18,754 nucleotides of DNA from JBDSZL01 sp039925145 (GTDB lineage Bacteria > Acidobacteriota > Vicinamibacteria > Vicinamibacterales > SCN-69-37), in assembly GCA_039925145.1 (NCBI GenBank), contig JBDSZL010000082.1, positions 1 to 18,754 of the forward strand, read 5' to 3'. The position numbers were made by a program, and so were the translations under genes. Position 1 is the stretch's first letter, and every line of letters starts with the position of its first letter. The notes below the pieces were generated by a model. It was not told the DNA's origin. It ran no database searches and was given only the letters and a program-made list of their open reading frames with translations. Of the stretch, positions 7,610 to 15,210 are shown piece by piece.

Positions 7610-10600
7610 GTGAACAGTGTGATTCGATCAATCGGGCTCACTCTCCTGACACTGTCGATTGTCGGCAGTGCAGCGACGCATCTCTATGCTCAGGGTTTGA
7701 CTGGGCAGATCGGCGGAACGGTCGTGGACGCCCAGAAGTCGTCGGTGCCGGGGGCGACCGTGACCGTCCGAAATACCGGGACTCAGGCGACCCGCGAGGT
7801 GGTGACCGATAAAGAAGGTAAGTTCGTCATCACCAACATCTTGGCTGGCACGTATGACCTGCGCGTGACGCTCAGCGGATTCCGGTCGTACGAACAGCGG
7901 GGCATCGCCCTGACGTCAACCGAGCGTGTGTCGGTGCCCCCGATTGTGCTGGAGGTCGGCGGCGTGTCCTCCGAGGTGACCGTCGCGGCCGCGGCCCAGC
8001 ATGTGCAGGCGCAGAGCGGCGAGCGGTCCGCGACCATCACTGCGGCCCAGATTCAGGACGTGGGTCTTCGCGGCCGCGACTTCATGGGCACGCTGAAGGT
8101 CCTGCCCGGCGTCGTCGACACCTCGGCCCGTGAAGCACCAGGCTGGGGGTCGGTGGGCGGCATGACGATCAACGGCATGTCCAATTTCAACTTCTCGTAC
8201 GACGGTGTCACCAGTAAGGACACGGGATCGAACACGGGGAACTACGCCGCACCGGCGCTCGACTCCATCGCCGAGGTCAAGGTCCAGGCCTCGAACTTCC
8301 AGGCGGAATACGGCCGCAGCGCAGGGGCCACGATTGTCGTCGTCACCAAGAGCGGCAGCTCACGCTTCAACGGGTCGGCCGCCTACTACAAGCGTCACGA
8401 AGGCCTGAATGCGAATTCATGGGATCGCCGTCGCAGTTGTGATGCGGCTAAGGCGCTCGGCAACGCCTCCGCGTTCTGCGCCAATGCGCGGTATCGCTAC
8501 GACAACAGCGCACTGACCCTTGGTGGTCCCGTGCTCATCCCCGGAACCGAGTTCAATCGTAACAGGGACAAACTGTTCTTCTTCTATTCGTTGGATCTGC
8601 TGCCCCGGACCGATCCCTCGGCCGTGCAGAGGACCACGATGCCGACGGCCCTCGAGCGGAACGGTGACTTCTCGCAGACAGTCGACAGCCAGAACCGGCT
8701 GCGGTTTATTCGCGATCCCCTGTCGGGCGGCGCCTGCAACATCACTTCCGGCGGGCCTGGCTGCTTCCCTGGCAATATCATCCCCGCCAACCGCCGCAAC
8801 GCACTCGGCATGTCGGCGTTGAACGTGTTTCCTCTCCCCAACACGACTGATCCCACGGGCAATCGGGGGTACAACCATGAGTTCGAAAGCCCGATTGAGA
8901 AGTTGCGCCGGGAGAACGTGGTGCGGGTCGACTACAACGTCCGCCCGGGCACGTCCTTCTACACGCGGTTGCAGGCCGGCAAGGAAATTAACGCCCGCGG
9001 CTACGGCGGCACCTTCCTGTTCGCATCGACCAACTGGCCGATGATGCGGAATTCCTACGACATCAATACCTTCAGCACGGTGAGCACGCTGAATCACACG
9101 TTCACGCCCACCACCGTGCTCGAGGTGACCGCCGGGATGAACTGGTCGGAACAGCTCGTCTACCCCCTAAGCCAGGCTGAGGTCGACAGGAACGACTACA
9201 CCAAGGTGTTGTCGGGTGCGACTCCGTTCTACCCGGAGGCGAATCCCCTGCACCTGCTGCCGAACATGACGTTCTCCGGCAGCAACGCGCTGCCGGGCAC
9301 TCCGTCCGTGAACTTCGAAAACCGGTTTCCTTTCACGGCGCAAAATCCCATCAAGAACGTGTCCGCGAACCTCACGCACCTGCGGGGCGCTCACAACATG
9401 AAGACCGGCATCGTGATCGAGCGCACGGCACGCCCGGCTCAGCGCTCCTCGTCATTCAATGGCACCTACAATTTCAACTCCGACTCCGCCAATCCGTTCG
9501 ACACGAACTTCGGGTATGCGAACGCCGTGCTGGGGACCATCCTTGCGTATACCGAATCGACGAAACATCCGTACGCGGAGGGCCGATTCAACCAGACGGA
9601 ATTTTTTGTTCAGGACAACTGGCGGATGAACCGGAAGTTTACGTTGGATTACGGGCTCCGCATGGTGTACATGGGACCGACCTATGTAGCCGGGCAGCAG
9701 CTCGCCTACTTCGATCCCACGAAGTGGGATGCGTCCAAGGCGCCCAAGCTCTACGTGCCCGTCTGCCAGAACGGAGCTGCCACGTGTAGTGGGGCCGTAC
9801 GTGTCGCAAAGAACCCGGTCACGGGAGCGATCTTGAATAGCACCTTTATCGGCAAGATTGTCGACGGCACGGGCGATCCGGCGAACGGCATGGTCGTCGC
9901 CGATGGCACACCCCCGCAGTTCAGTGTCAACAGGCTGCGGCCCGCACCGCGCGTTGGGTTTGGGTGGGATATCACGGGTGATGGGAAGACAGCCGTCCGC
10001 GGTGGCTTCGGAACCAACTACGACCGGTATTCGGACGACACCGTACTGCAACAGGTCGAATCGTTGCCGCTGATGAATACGTTCACTACGAACTGGACCA
10101 CGCTCGCCCAGTTGCAGAGTTCGCCCTTCATACGTAACCCCGCCAGCGTCCAGGCCTTCACCGACATTCAGCCGTTGACCGTGCACAACTGGAGTCTGGG
10201 CGTGCAGCGCGAACTGCCCTTCCGACTGCTCGCTGATGTGGCGTACGTCGGCAACATCACCCGCAATAACGCGCGCAACATTCCCATCAATAGCCTGCAG
10301 CCCGCGCAACTGAACACCAGCGACCGGGCCAACATGGATCCCACGCAGAACTTCACGCAGCGGATTCCTGACGACCTCCGCCGGCCCTACACCGGCCTGA
10401 GTGGCATCAACGAACGGCGCTACTTCAAGGACGGGTTGCACTATCACTCGATTCAGGTGGGGGTTTCACGCCGGATGGCCAATGGGTTTGCCGGCAGCGT
10501 GGCGTACACGGGTTCGCGCCGATCGGGCCTGCAGGGGTGGGACTACTTCCGCACCGACGCGGAGAACCGCGCACGGCATACCCACGCGTCCGGCAGCCGA

Positions 10601-11197
10601 CCGCACAACCTGGTGTTCAGCTACAACTACCTGGTTCCGGGGGCAAGCCGCTTCCTCGGCGAGAACATCGTCGCCAAGGGCGTGCTCGACGGCTGGCAGG
10701 TTTCCGGCGTGACAAGCCTCACGGGTGGCACACTCGGCGGGTTCGGCTACTCCTTCACCGGTGCTCCCACGGGCGACCTGACGCAGGGGCTTGGCGGCTC
10801 GCGTGTGACCCTCGTCTGCAATCCGAACATTCCCCGGAGTGAGCGGACGTTCGACAGGCAGTTCAACACTGACTGCATCCGACCGGCAGGACCCTCGAGC
10901 GATCCGTCAGACACGTTCTACCAGGGCACCTCACTCGGCGACGAGCGGGTCGGCCTCGGGTTCGTGAATCACGACATCACGTTGTTCAAGAACTTCGCGA
11001 TGGCGAACCGCCGGAATCTGCAGATTCGCATCGAGATGTACAACGCCTTCAACACGACCCAGTACTCGGGGGTCGATACCAATGCCGTCTTCGATTTCGC
11101 GACCGGCGTCCAGACGAAGCAGACCTTCGGCCAGGTGACCGGCGTGAGGGGCAGCTCCAACCGCGTCATCCAGCTGGGCACGCGGTTCACGTTCTGA
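7610..11197 (+). CDS. TonB-dependent outer-membrane receptor, Oar-like, with carboxypeptidase-regulatory-like domain
   Basis: A 1195-residue outer-membrane transporter. Residues 1-28 are a signal peptide ending ATHLYAQ. Residues 31-118 form the carboxypeptidase-regulatory-like beta-sandwich (GQIGGTVVDAQKSSVPGATVTV, TDKEGKFVITNILAGTYDLRV). Residues 145-250 are the plug (GRDFMGTLKVLPGV, INGMSNFNFSYDGV, SIAEVKVQASNFQAEYGRSAG, VVTKSG). The rest is a long beta-barrel with many aromatic-rich strands, ending GTRFTF with the terminal Phe of barrel proteins. This architecture is the Oar-like type expanded in Acidobacteria and usually linked to polymer or glycan uptake. The start is GTG at 7610: GGAGG lies seven bases upstream and the signal peptide follows, while the open frame back to 7238 is low-complexity and unrelated. 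A terminator follows. No SusD-like partner is present. Confidence 0.93.
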   Translation: MNSVIRSIGLTLLTLSIVGSAATHLYAQGLTGQIGGTVVDAQKSSVPGATVTVRNTGTQATREVVTDKEGKFVITNILAGTYDLRVTLSGFRSYEQRGIALTSTERVSVPPIVLEVGGVSSEVTVAAAAQHVQAQSGERSATITAAQIQDVGLRGRDFMGTLKVLPGVVDTSAREAPGWGSVGGMTINGMSNFNFSYDGVTSKDTGSNTGNYAAPALDSIAEVKVQASNFQAEYGRSAGATIVVVTKSGSSRFNGSAAYYKRHEGLNANSWDRRRSCDAAKALGNASAFCANARYRYDNSALTLGGPVLIPGTEFNRNRDKLFFFYSLDLLPRTDPSAVQRTTMPTALERNGDFSQTVDSQNRLRFIRDPLSGGACNITSGGPGCFPGNIIPANRRNALGMSALNVFPLPNTTDPTGNRGYNHEFESPIEKLRRENVVRVDYNVRPGTSFYTRLQAGKEINARGYGGTFLFASTNWPMMRNSYDINTFSTVSTLNHTFTPTTVLEVTAGMNWSEQLVYPLSQAEVDRNDYTKVLSGATPFYPEANPLHLLPNMTFSGSNALPGTPSVNFENRFPFTAQNPIKNVSANLTHLRGAHNMKTGIVIERTARPAQRSSSFNGTYNFNSDSANPFDTNFGYANAVLGTILAYTESTKHPYAEGRFNQTEFFVQDNWRMNRKFTLDYGLRMVYMGPTYVAGQQLAYFDPTKWDASKAPKLYVPVCQNGAATCSGAVRVAKNPVTGAILNSTFIGKIVDGTGDPANGMVVADGTPPQFSVNRLRPAPRVGFGWDITGDGKTAVRGGFGTNYDRYSDDTVLQQVESLPLMNTFTTNWTTLAQLQSSPFIRNPASVQAFTDIQPLTVHNWSLGVQRELPFRLLADVAYVGNITRNNARNIPINSLQPAQLNTSDRANMDPTQNFTQRIPDDLRRPYTGLSGINERRYFKDGLHYHSIQVGVSRRMANGFAGSVAYTGSRRSGLQGWDYFRTDAENRARHTHASGSRPHNLVFSYNYLVPGASRFLGENIVAKGVLDGWQVSGVTSLTGGTLGGFGYSFTGAPTGDLTQGLGGSRVTLVCNPNIPRSERTFDRQFNTDCIRPAGPSSDPSDTFYQGTSLGDERVGLGFVNHDITLFKNFAMANRRNLQIRIEMYNAFNTTQYSGVDTNAVFDFATGVQTKQTFGQVTGVRGSSNRVIQLGTRFTF

Positions 11198-11200
11198 CGT

Positions 11201-11217
11201 CAGACCCTGCGGGTCTG
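11201..11217 (+). other. Short hairpin after the TonB receptor gene
   Basis: CAGACCC (11201-11207) and GGGTCTG (11211-11217) form a perfect 7-bp stem with a three-base loop, beginning three bases after the stop codon. There is no T-run, so it is not a terminator by itself; it may protect the transcript 3' end together with the larger hairpin downstream. Confidence 0.4.
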
Positions 11218-11236
11218 CACGCCTGATACCCCATAA

Positions 11237-11279
11237 CCCGCCGTCGCCCACGTGAGTGGTGCGACGGCGGGGTTGTTTT
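11237..11279 (+). terminator. Intrinsic terminator of the TonB receptor gene
   Basis: CCCGCCGTCGC (11237-11247) pairs with GCGACGGCGGG (11261-11271), and the inner CCAC/GTGG (11248-11251, 11256-11259) extends the stem across one bulged T, leaving a GTGA tetraloop. TTGTTTT follows. This is the strongest terminator in the window. It separates the receptor from the epimerase gene, which starts about 50 bp later and so needs its own promoter or read-through. Confidence 0.85.
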
Positions 11280-11327
11280 CATCACGATCTCGAGACCATC
11301 ACTGAGCGGCCACGAGGGAAGACACCG

Positions 11328-12212
11328 ATGCAAGTAGCGATGCACAACTGGATGCGCGCCGAGCCAATCGAGGTGACGATTGCGCGCCTGTCGAAGTCAG
11401 GGTATGACGCCATCGAAATCAGCGGCGAGCCCGAGCGGTACAACACGAAGGACGTGCGCAAGTTGCTTCAGGACCATGGCTTGTCCTGCTGGGGATCGGT
11501 CACCTTGATGCTGGGGGATCGCAACCTCCTGGCGGCCAACGAGAAGAACCGCGCGATGTCCGTGAAGTACGTCCGGGACACCATCACGATGGTGAAGGAG
11601 CTGGGCGGCCAGGAAATCACGATTGTGCCCGGTACGGTCGGCAAGCTGGTGGCCGACGCCTCACCTGAAGAGGAGTGGCGATGGGCGGTCGAAAGTCTGA
11701 AGCAGTGCTATGAGCACGGCATGAAGGAAGGGGTGCGGCTGGCGATCGAGCCGCTGAACCGCTTCGAAACATACTTCGTGAGCCGCCACGATCAGGTGCT
11801 GAAACTCGCTGAGGAAGTCGGTCCCACCTGCGGCATCTGCCTCGACGCCTTTCACATGAACATCGAAGAGAAGGACATGTACCAGGCGATTCGGGCGAGT
11901 GCCAGCCGCTTGCACGACTTCCACGTCGCCGACAACAACCGCATGGCGTGCGGCATGGGCTCGCTCGACTGGAAGAAGATTATCGATACGCTCAAAGACG
12001 TGGGGTACGACGGCGCACTCACCGTGGAGTTCGTGGCCCCCATTGATCGCACGCCTGCGAATCCATACCTGAACGCGATGGAGCAGGGTCACGTCGAGCT
12101 GACGCCCGACGAACTGAAGTTCATGGTGGATCACGGCACGGGGAATCTCTCGGACGAGTTCTATACATGGCTTGTCGATGAAACCATCAAGACGCTCCGC
12201 AAGAACATGTGA
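11328..12212 (+). CDS. Sugar epimerase/isomerase, TIM barrel (D-tagatose/D-psicose 3-epimerase-like)
   Basis: A 294-residue cytoplasmic enzyme of the xylose-isomerase-like TIM-barrel superfamily. The metal ligands of ketose 3-epimerases are all present with family spacing: Glu141 in LAIEPLNRFE, Asp173 and His176 in ICLDAFHMNIEE, His199 with Arg205 in FHVADNNR, and Glu234 in LTVEFVAP. This places it with D-tagatose 3-epimerase / D-psicose epimerase-type proteins rather than with endonuclease IV or inosose dehydratase, though the true substrate may be any ketose or a related sugar derivative. There is no signal peptide. The start ATG at 11328 is supported by AGGGA eight bases upstream; an in-frame ATG four codons on is an alternative. 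The neighbours (TonB receptor, sugar-sensing regulator) fit a carbohydrate role. Confidence 0.87.
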   Translation: MQVAMHNWMRAEPIEVTIARLSKSGYDAIEISGEPERYNTKDVRKLLQDHGLSCWGSVTLMLGDRNLLAANEKNRAMSVKYVRDTITMVKELGGQEITIVPGTVGKLVADASPEEEWRWAVESLKQCYEHGMKEGVRLAIEPLNRFETYFVSRHDQVLKLAEEVGPTCGICLDAFHMNIEEKDMYQAIRASASRLHDFHVADNNRMACGMGSLDWKKIIDTLKDVGYDGALTVEFVAPIDRTPANPYLNAMEQGHVELTPDELKFMVDHGTGNLSDEFYTWLVDETIKTLRKNM

Positions 12213-12282
12213 GGCCGTCACGGCGGCGCGCTCGCGGTGTCGAACGCCGTGAGACGGCGCAGCCCGCGCGTAATCTAATGTC

Positions 12283-13572
12283 ATGGTCGAGTTCCCGCGG
12301 CACGCGTGGCTGACGACGACATGTGCGCTGTGTGCACTGGCTCTTGCCGGCGTGCCGTCCGCTCAGCAGCCCACGTTCCGCAGCGGGGTCGATCTCATCG
12401 CGGTCGAGGCACAGGTCGTGGATGGGAACGGAAACCCCATCGCCCTGCTGAAGGCCTCGGATTTCGATGTGTCGCTCCAAGGCCGGCGCAGACGCGTTGC
12501 GTCTGCTGACTTGGTCCGTCTCGACGATTCGCGGTCTACGGCCGCGTCGTTGCCGGGCGGCGCCGGCCAGGGGGGCGCAATCGGCGAGGGTGGGCGCACG
12601 TTCATGCTGGCCGTCGACACCTCCAGTTTCGAGGTAGGAGCTGCGCGCCGGCCGGTCGAGGCCGCGCAGCGTTTCGTGTCGCAACTGCTGCCGGAAGACC
12701 GCGTCGGCCTGCACGCGTATCCCGTGGGTCCGAGCATTCCGCCCGGAACAGCGCGGGCTGCGGTGCGCCAGGCCCTGGGCACCATCCTCGGCGACAAGCA
12801 TCAGTTCGGCGGGGTGTATCACCTGCAGCCTTCCGAAATCGTGGACATTACGGGCGCGATTGGCGGAGCCAACCCGGGGGGGCTCGCAAGCCGAACGCGC
12901 ACGGCGCGGAACCCGACTGCCGCTGAAATCGAGGCGAGCCCGGTGTTAGCGGTTCAGGCGCGTGAGTGCCCCGATGATCCGGAGTGCGCAACCCGCATCA
13001 TCTCCGAGGCGAGCGCAGTGGCCCTGCACCTCGAGAGCCAGGCGGCGCGGAGTCTCGGCGGCCTCGATGCATTGCTCGAGTCTCTGGCGGCGGTGCCCGG
13101 GCGGAAAACCGTGGTGCTCATCACGGCTGGCGTGGTCGTGAGCGATCGTCCGGGAGGACGCCCCGACGTTGGCGACTGGGGGCGCGTGATGGGGCAGCAA
13201 GCGGCCCGGGCGCGGGCGGTCGTCTACACGATTCACATCGACCCTGGATTTTCTGGGATGTACTCGGCGGCCCGACGCCGCGCCGGTGAAACCGAGCGGA
13301 CACGCGACCGGAACATGTCTGGCGACTGGCTCGACCGATTCTCCGCCTCTGCGGGCGGCATGCGCATTCAGGTGCCCGTCGGGGCGGGCGAGTTCGCCTT
13401 CGATCGCGTGCTGCGCGAAACGGCCGCGTTTTACCTGTTGGGCGTGGAGCCAGCGGCGGCCGATCGCGACGGACGTCCCCGCGAACTTCGCCTGAAGGTG
13501 AACAAGCCGGGCGTGACCGTGCGCAGCCGTCAATGGGTGGTCGTGCCGAAGACGACTGGCGCGGTCCGCTAG
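12283..13572 (+). CDS. Secreted VWFA-related protein (second copy type)
   Basis: A 429-residue exported protein. The signal peptide is residues 8-28 (ending VPSAQQ). The family pre-domain FRSGVDLIAVEAQVVDGNGNPIALLKASDFDVSLQGR (residues 32-68) is the hallmark of VWFA-related acidobacterial proteins. The VWA domain begins near residue 105 with FMLAVDTSS; Asp112, Ser114 and Ser115 keep part of the metal-site motif. A long insertion (residues 145-235) separates the early and late strands, and the fold closes with AFYLLGVEPAAADRDGRPRELRLKVNKPGVTVRSR, very typical of the family. It is longer than, and only distantly similar to, the VWA protein at 6288-7220. The start ATG at 12283 lacks a clear ribosome-binding site. 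The stop TAG lies in a CTAG shared with the creatininase-family stop on the other strand. Function unknown. Confidence 0.88.
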   Translation: MVEFPRHAWLTTTCALCALALAGVPSAQQPTFRSGVDLIAVEAQVVDGNGNPIALLKASDFDVSLQGRRRRVASADLVRLDDSRSTAASLPGGAGQGGAIGEGGRTFMLAVDTSSFEVGAARRPVEAAQRFVSQLLPEDRVGLHAYPVGPSIPPGTARAAVRQALGTILGDKHQFGGVYHLQPSEIVDITGAIGGANPGGLASRTRTARNPTAAEIEASPVLAVQARECPDDPECATRIISEASAVALHLESQAARSLGGLDALLESLAAVPGRKTVVLITAGVVVSDRPGGRPDVGDWGRVMGQQAARARAVVYTIHIDPGFSGMYSAARRRAGETERTRDRNMSGDWLDRFSASAGGMRIQVPVGAGEFAFDRVLRETAAFYLLGVEPAAADRDGRPRELRLKVNKPGVTVRSRQWVVVPKTTGAVR

Positions 13573-14633
13573 CCCATCATCTTGCCGTCGGTCCAGTCAC
13601 GATTCTTGATCGTAACCTTGACCTGTTCGAACTCGTGGACCGCGTCGATGAGGTGGTTGGCGAAGCGGGTGAAGGCGATTTCGCCCTTGTAGGCGGCGCC
13701 CCGGAAGGGGTTCCCCATGATGCCGCTGTCGGTGAACTCGTCGTGTTCGAACGGCATGTTGAAGTACTGATAGCCTTGGAAGTCGAGGTCGGGCATGCCG
13801 TCCTTTTTCTTCCACTCCGAGGTCATGTAGGTCGGCGCGTGCGCCTGATCCATCACGGCGCGGTCCATGCGCACGAGCTTCGGATTGTGGCAGAGGCACT
13901 GCGAGGTTTCGAGTTCGCCGGCATGCCAGCCTGGCGTTTCTTCGGCGGGGCCTTCGAGCACGTCCTTGAGCATGCCGAGGTAGCGCTCCGCATACGGCTT
14001 GTAATAGGCGATGAGCGCGCCCGTTTCGTTGCGGAGCTTCCGCAGGACCGGGTCGACGACTTTGATGTTCGAGCCGTGGCCGTTCACGAAGATGATGCGG
14101 TTGAAGCCGTGATGGATCAGGCTGCGGCCCATGTCGTAGAGCAGGTTCAGGTAGGTCTCGACACGCAGCGTCATCGACCCGGCGCCGCTGCCGGGCGCCT
14201 TCATGTGCTGCGGGCTGTAGCCGAGCCAGAGGGTGGGCGTGTAGAGGATACCGGCCTTTTCGCCGGCGCGGCGGGCCACCTCGGTGCTCGAAATGGAATC
14301 GCAGTAGAGCGGCAGGTGCGGCCCATGCTGCTCGAGCGACGCCTTGGGGATCAGGATGGTGTCGCTGTACTTCAGGTATTCCTTGACGTCGGCGGCCGAG
14401 AGGTCACCGAGACAATAGGAGGGAAACGTCAGGTGGCTGAGGGTCGTGCGCGCGGGGGCATGTGATTCGTCCTGATGCGCGGGCCTGATGTGCGCGGCCG
14501 CGCCGCTCGCCTCCTGCGTCTTGTCCCAGGCGACGACGCCCTTGGCGCCATGCCCCCCGCCGGTGTCGCCCCCGCCTCCGTAATTGTCCGCCTCTGGTTC
14601 GCTACTGTCTCGTGTGCGTTGTTTCGCCATCAT
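13569..14633 (-). CDS. Creatininase-family metallohydrolase
   Basis: A 354-residue protein of the creatininase / MftE-like amidohydrolase family, which hydrolyses cyclic or linear amide bonds with two metals. The core starts near residue 72. Expected ligands are Glu101 and His103 in SLEQHGPHLPL, Asp112 in YCDSIS, His186 in FVNGHGSN, and Glu240 in WHAGELETS. The family usually has about 240-260 residues. Here residues 1-70 are an extra, Gly/Ala/His-rich, probably disordered segment without a signal peptide, so the real start might be later, but no better ribosome-binding site was found. Relatives include creatininase, FAPy-type deformylases and MftE, so the substrate is open. It is convergent with the VWA gene (stop codons interlocked in CTAG) and divergent from the PQQ-like operon. 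Confidence 0.9.
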   Translation of the reverse strand: MMAKQRTRDSSEPEADNYGGGGDTGGGHGAKGVVAWDKTQEASGAAAHIRPAHQDESHAPARTTLSHLTFPSYCLGDLSAADVKEYLKYSDTILIPKASLEQHGPHLPLYCDSISSTEVARRAGEKAGILYTPTLWLGYSPQHMKAPGSGAGSMTLRVETYLNLLYDMGRSLIHHGFNRIIFVNGHGSNIKVVDPVLRKLRNETGALIAYYKPYAERYLGMLKDVLEGPAEETPGWHAGELETSQCLCHNPKLVRMDRAVMDQAHAPTYMTSEWKKKDGMPDLDFQGYQYFNMPFEHDEFTDSGIMGNPFRGAAYKGEIAFTRFANHLIDAVHEFEQVKVTIKNRDWTDGKMMG

Positions 14634-14652
14634 GTGTCTCGTTTTGCGTGCA

Positions 14653-14668
14653 TTCGCCCCCGGGCGAA
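14653..14668. repeat. Dyad upstream of the creatininase-family gene
   Basis: TTCGCCC (14653-14659) and GGGCGAA (14662-14668) form a perfect 7-bp inverted repeat with a two-base centre, 20 bp upstream of the ATG at 14633. Position and symmetry would suit an operator or a short hairpin in the leader. No regulator can be assigned. Confidence 0.4.
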
Positions 14669-15124
14669 CCCATTAATCCGCACGGCTGCCAGGGTCACCT
14701 GTGTGGGCCGTCCGGATTCTACGGCAAAGTGGGCCCCTGACGTGCGGTTTCTTCACCACCGCGCGAGAATCCGTCGCCGTTTGGGCCTGAATCATCAGAT
14801 CGCGATGGGCAGCGGGGCTCCCGCGTTCTGTCAGGTGCAACGCCGCCGTTCCGAAGGGGGATGGGCCAGACGCGTCGCCGACGGCTGCCATGGCTGCTAC
14901 GTCCCGGGAGTTGCAGGATGTGGAACAGGCGGAATGGCACGTGACCTTGATGACGTCCTGCCACGCCACCGGTTGGTTGGACAGCATGCGGCAGGTCGAT
15001 ACACGCCTCTCTTGCGAGTTCCGCAGGTCGGAACGCTGGCAGAGCAATATTCCTCAGTGGCCTTGCGAAAATGGGGCCGCTACTCTCACCGGGGTTGCAT
15101 ATAGACGCGCTGACCTGAACGCGC

Positions 15125-15148
15125 GCCCGATCGGGATTACAATCGGGC
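15125..15148 (+). promoter_or_regulatory. Candidate -10 embedded in a dyad, before the PQQ-like operon
   Basis: TACAAT (15138-15143) is a 5-of-6 match to the -10 consensus, 68 bp before the first PQQ-like start. It lies in a dyad, GCCCGAT (15125-15131) and ATCGGGC (15142-15148). The -35 at the right distance (CTGAAC, 15115-15120) is poor, consistent with activator or repressor control. Inference from pattern only. Confidence 0.4.
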
Positions 15149-15210
15149 CACTCGAGAACTGCGCACGTCGTGGCGAGGGCCCCCCGGTCGTCGCTTCACA
15201 GGGGAGAATT

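Larger units (their letters stand above)
14634..15210. other. Gene-free divergent region between creatininase-family gene and PQQ-like operon
   Basis: In these 577 bp I find no supportable gene. Open frames exist on both strands (for example minus 14673-15047 from a TTG start), but their translations resemble no family and look like GC-rich chance frames. Two dyads near the ends (14653-14668 and 15125-15148) are listed separately. The middle, about 14700-15100, shows nothing I can interpret; it could hide a decayed gene or an unrecognised RNA. Confidence 0.5.

Noticed and set aside
9452..10447. A long minus-strand ORF (331 codons) inside the TonB receptor gene.
   Set aside because: It is antisense to a well-supported receptor; high-GC genes often give long open antisense frames, and the translation matches no family.
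14673..15047. A 124-codon minus-strand ORF from a TTG start preceded by GAGGAA.
   Set aside because: The product is rich in Arg, Ser and Cys without domain-like patterns and shows no known motif; evidence is insufficient for a gene.
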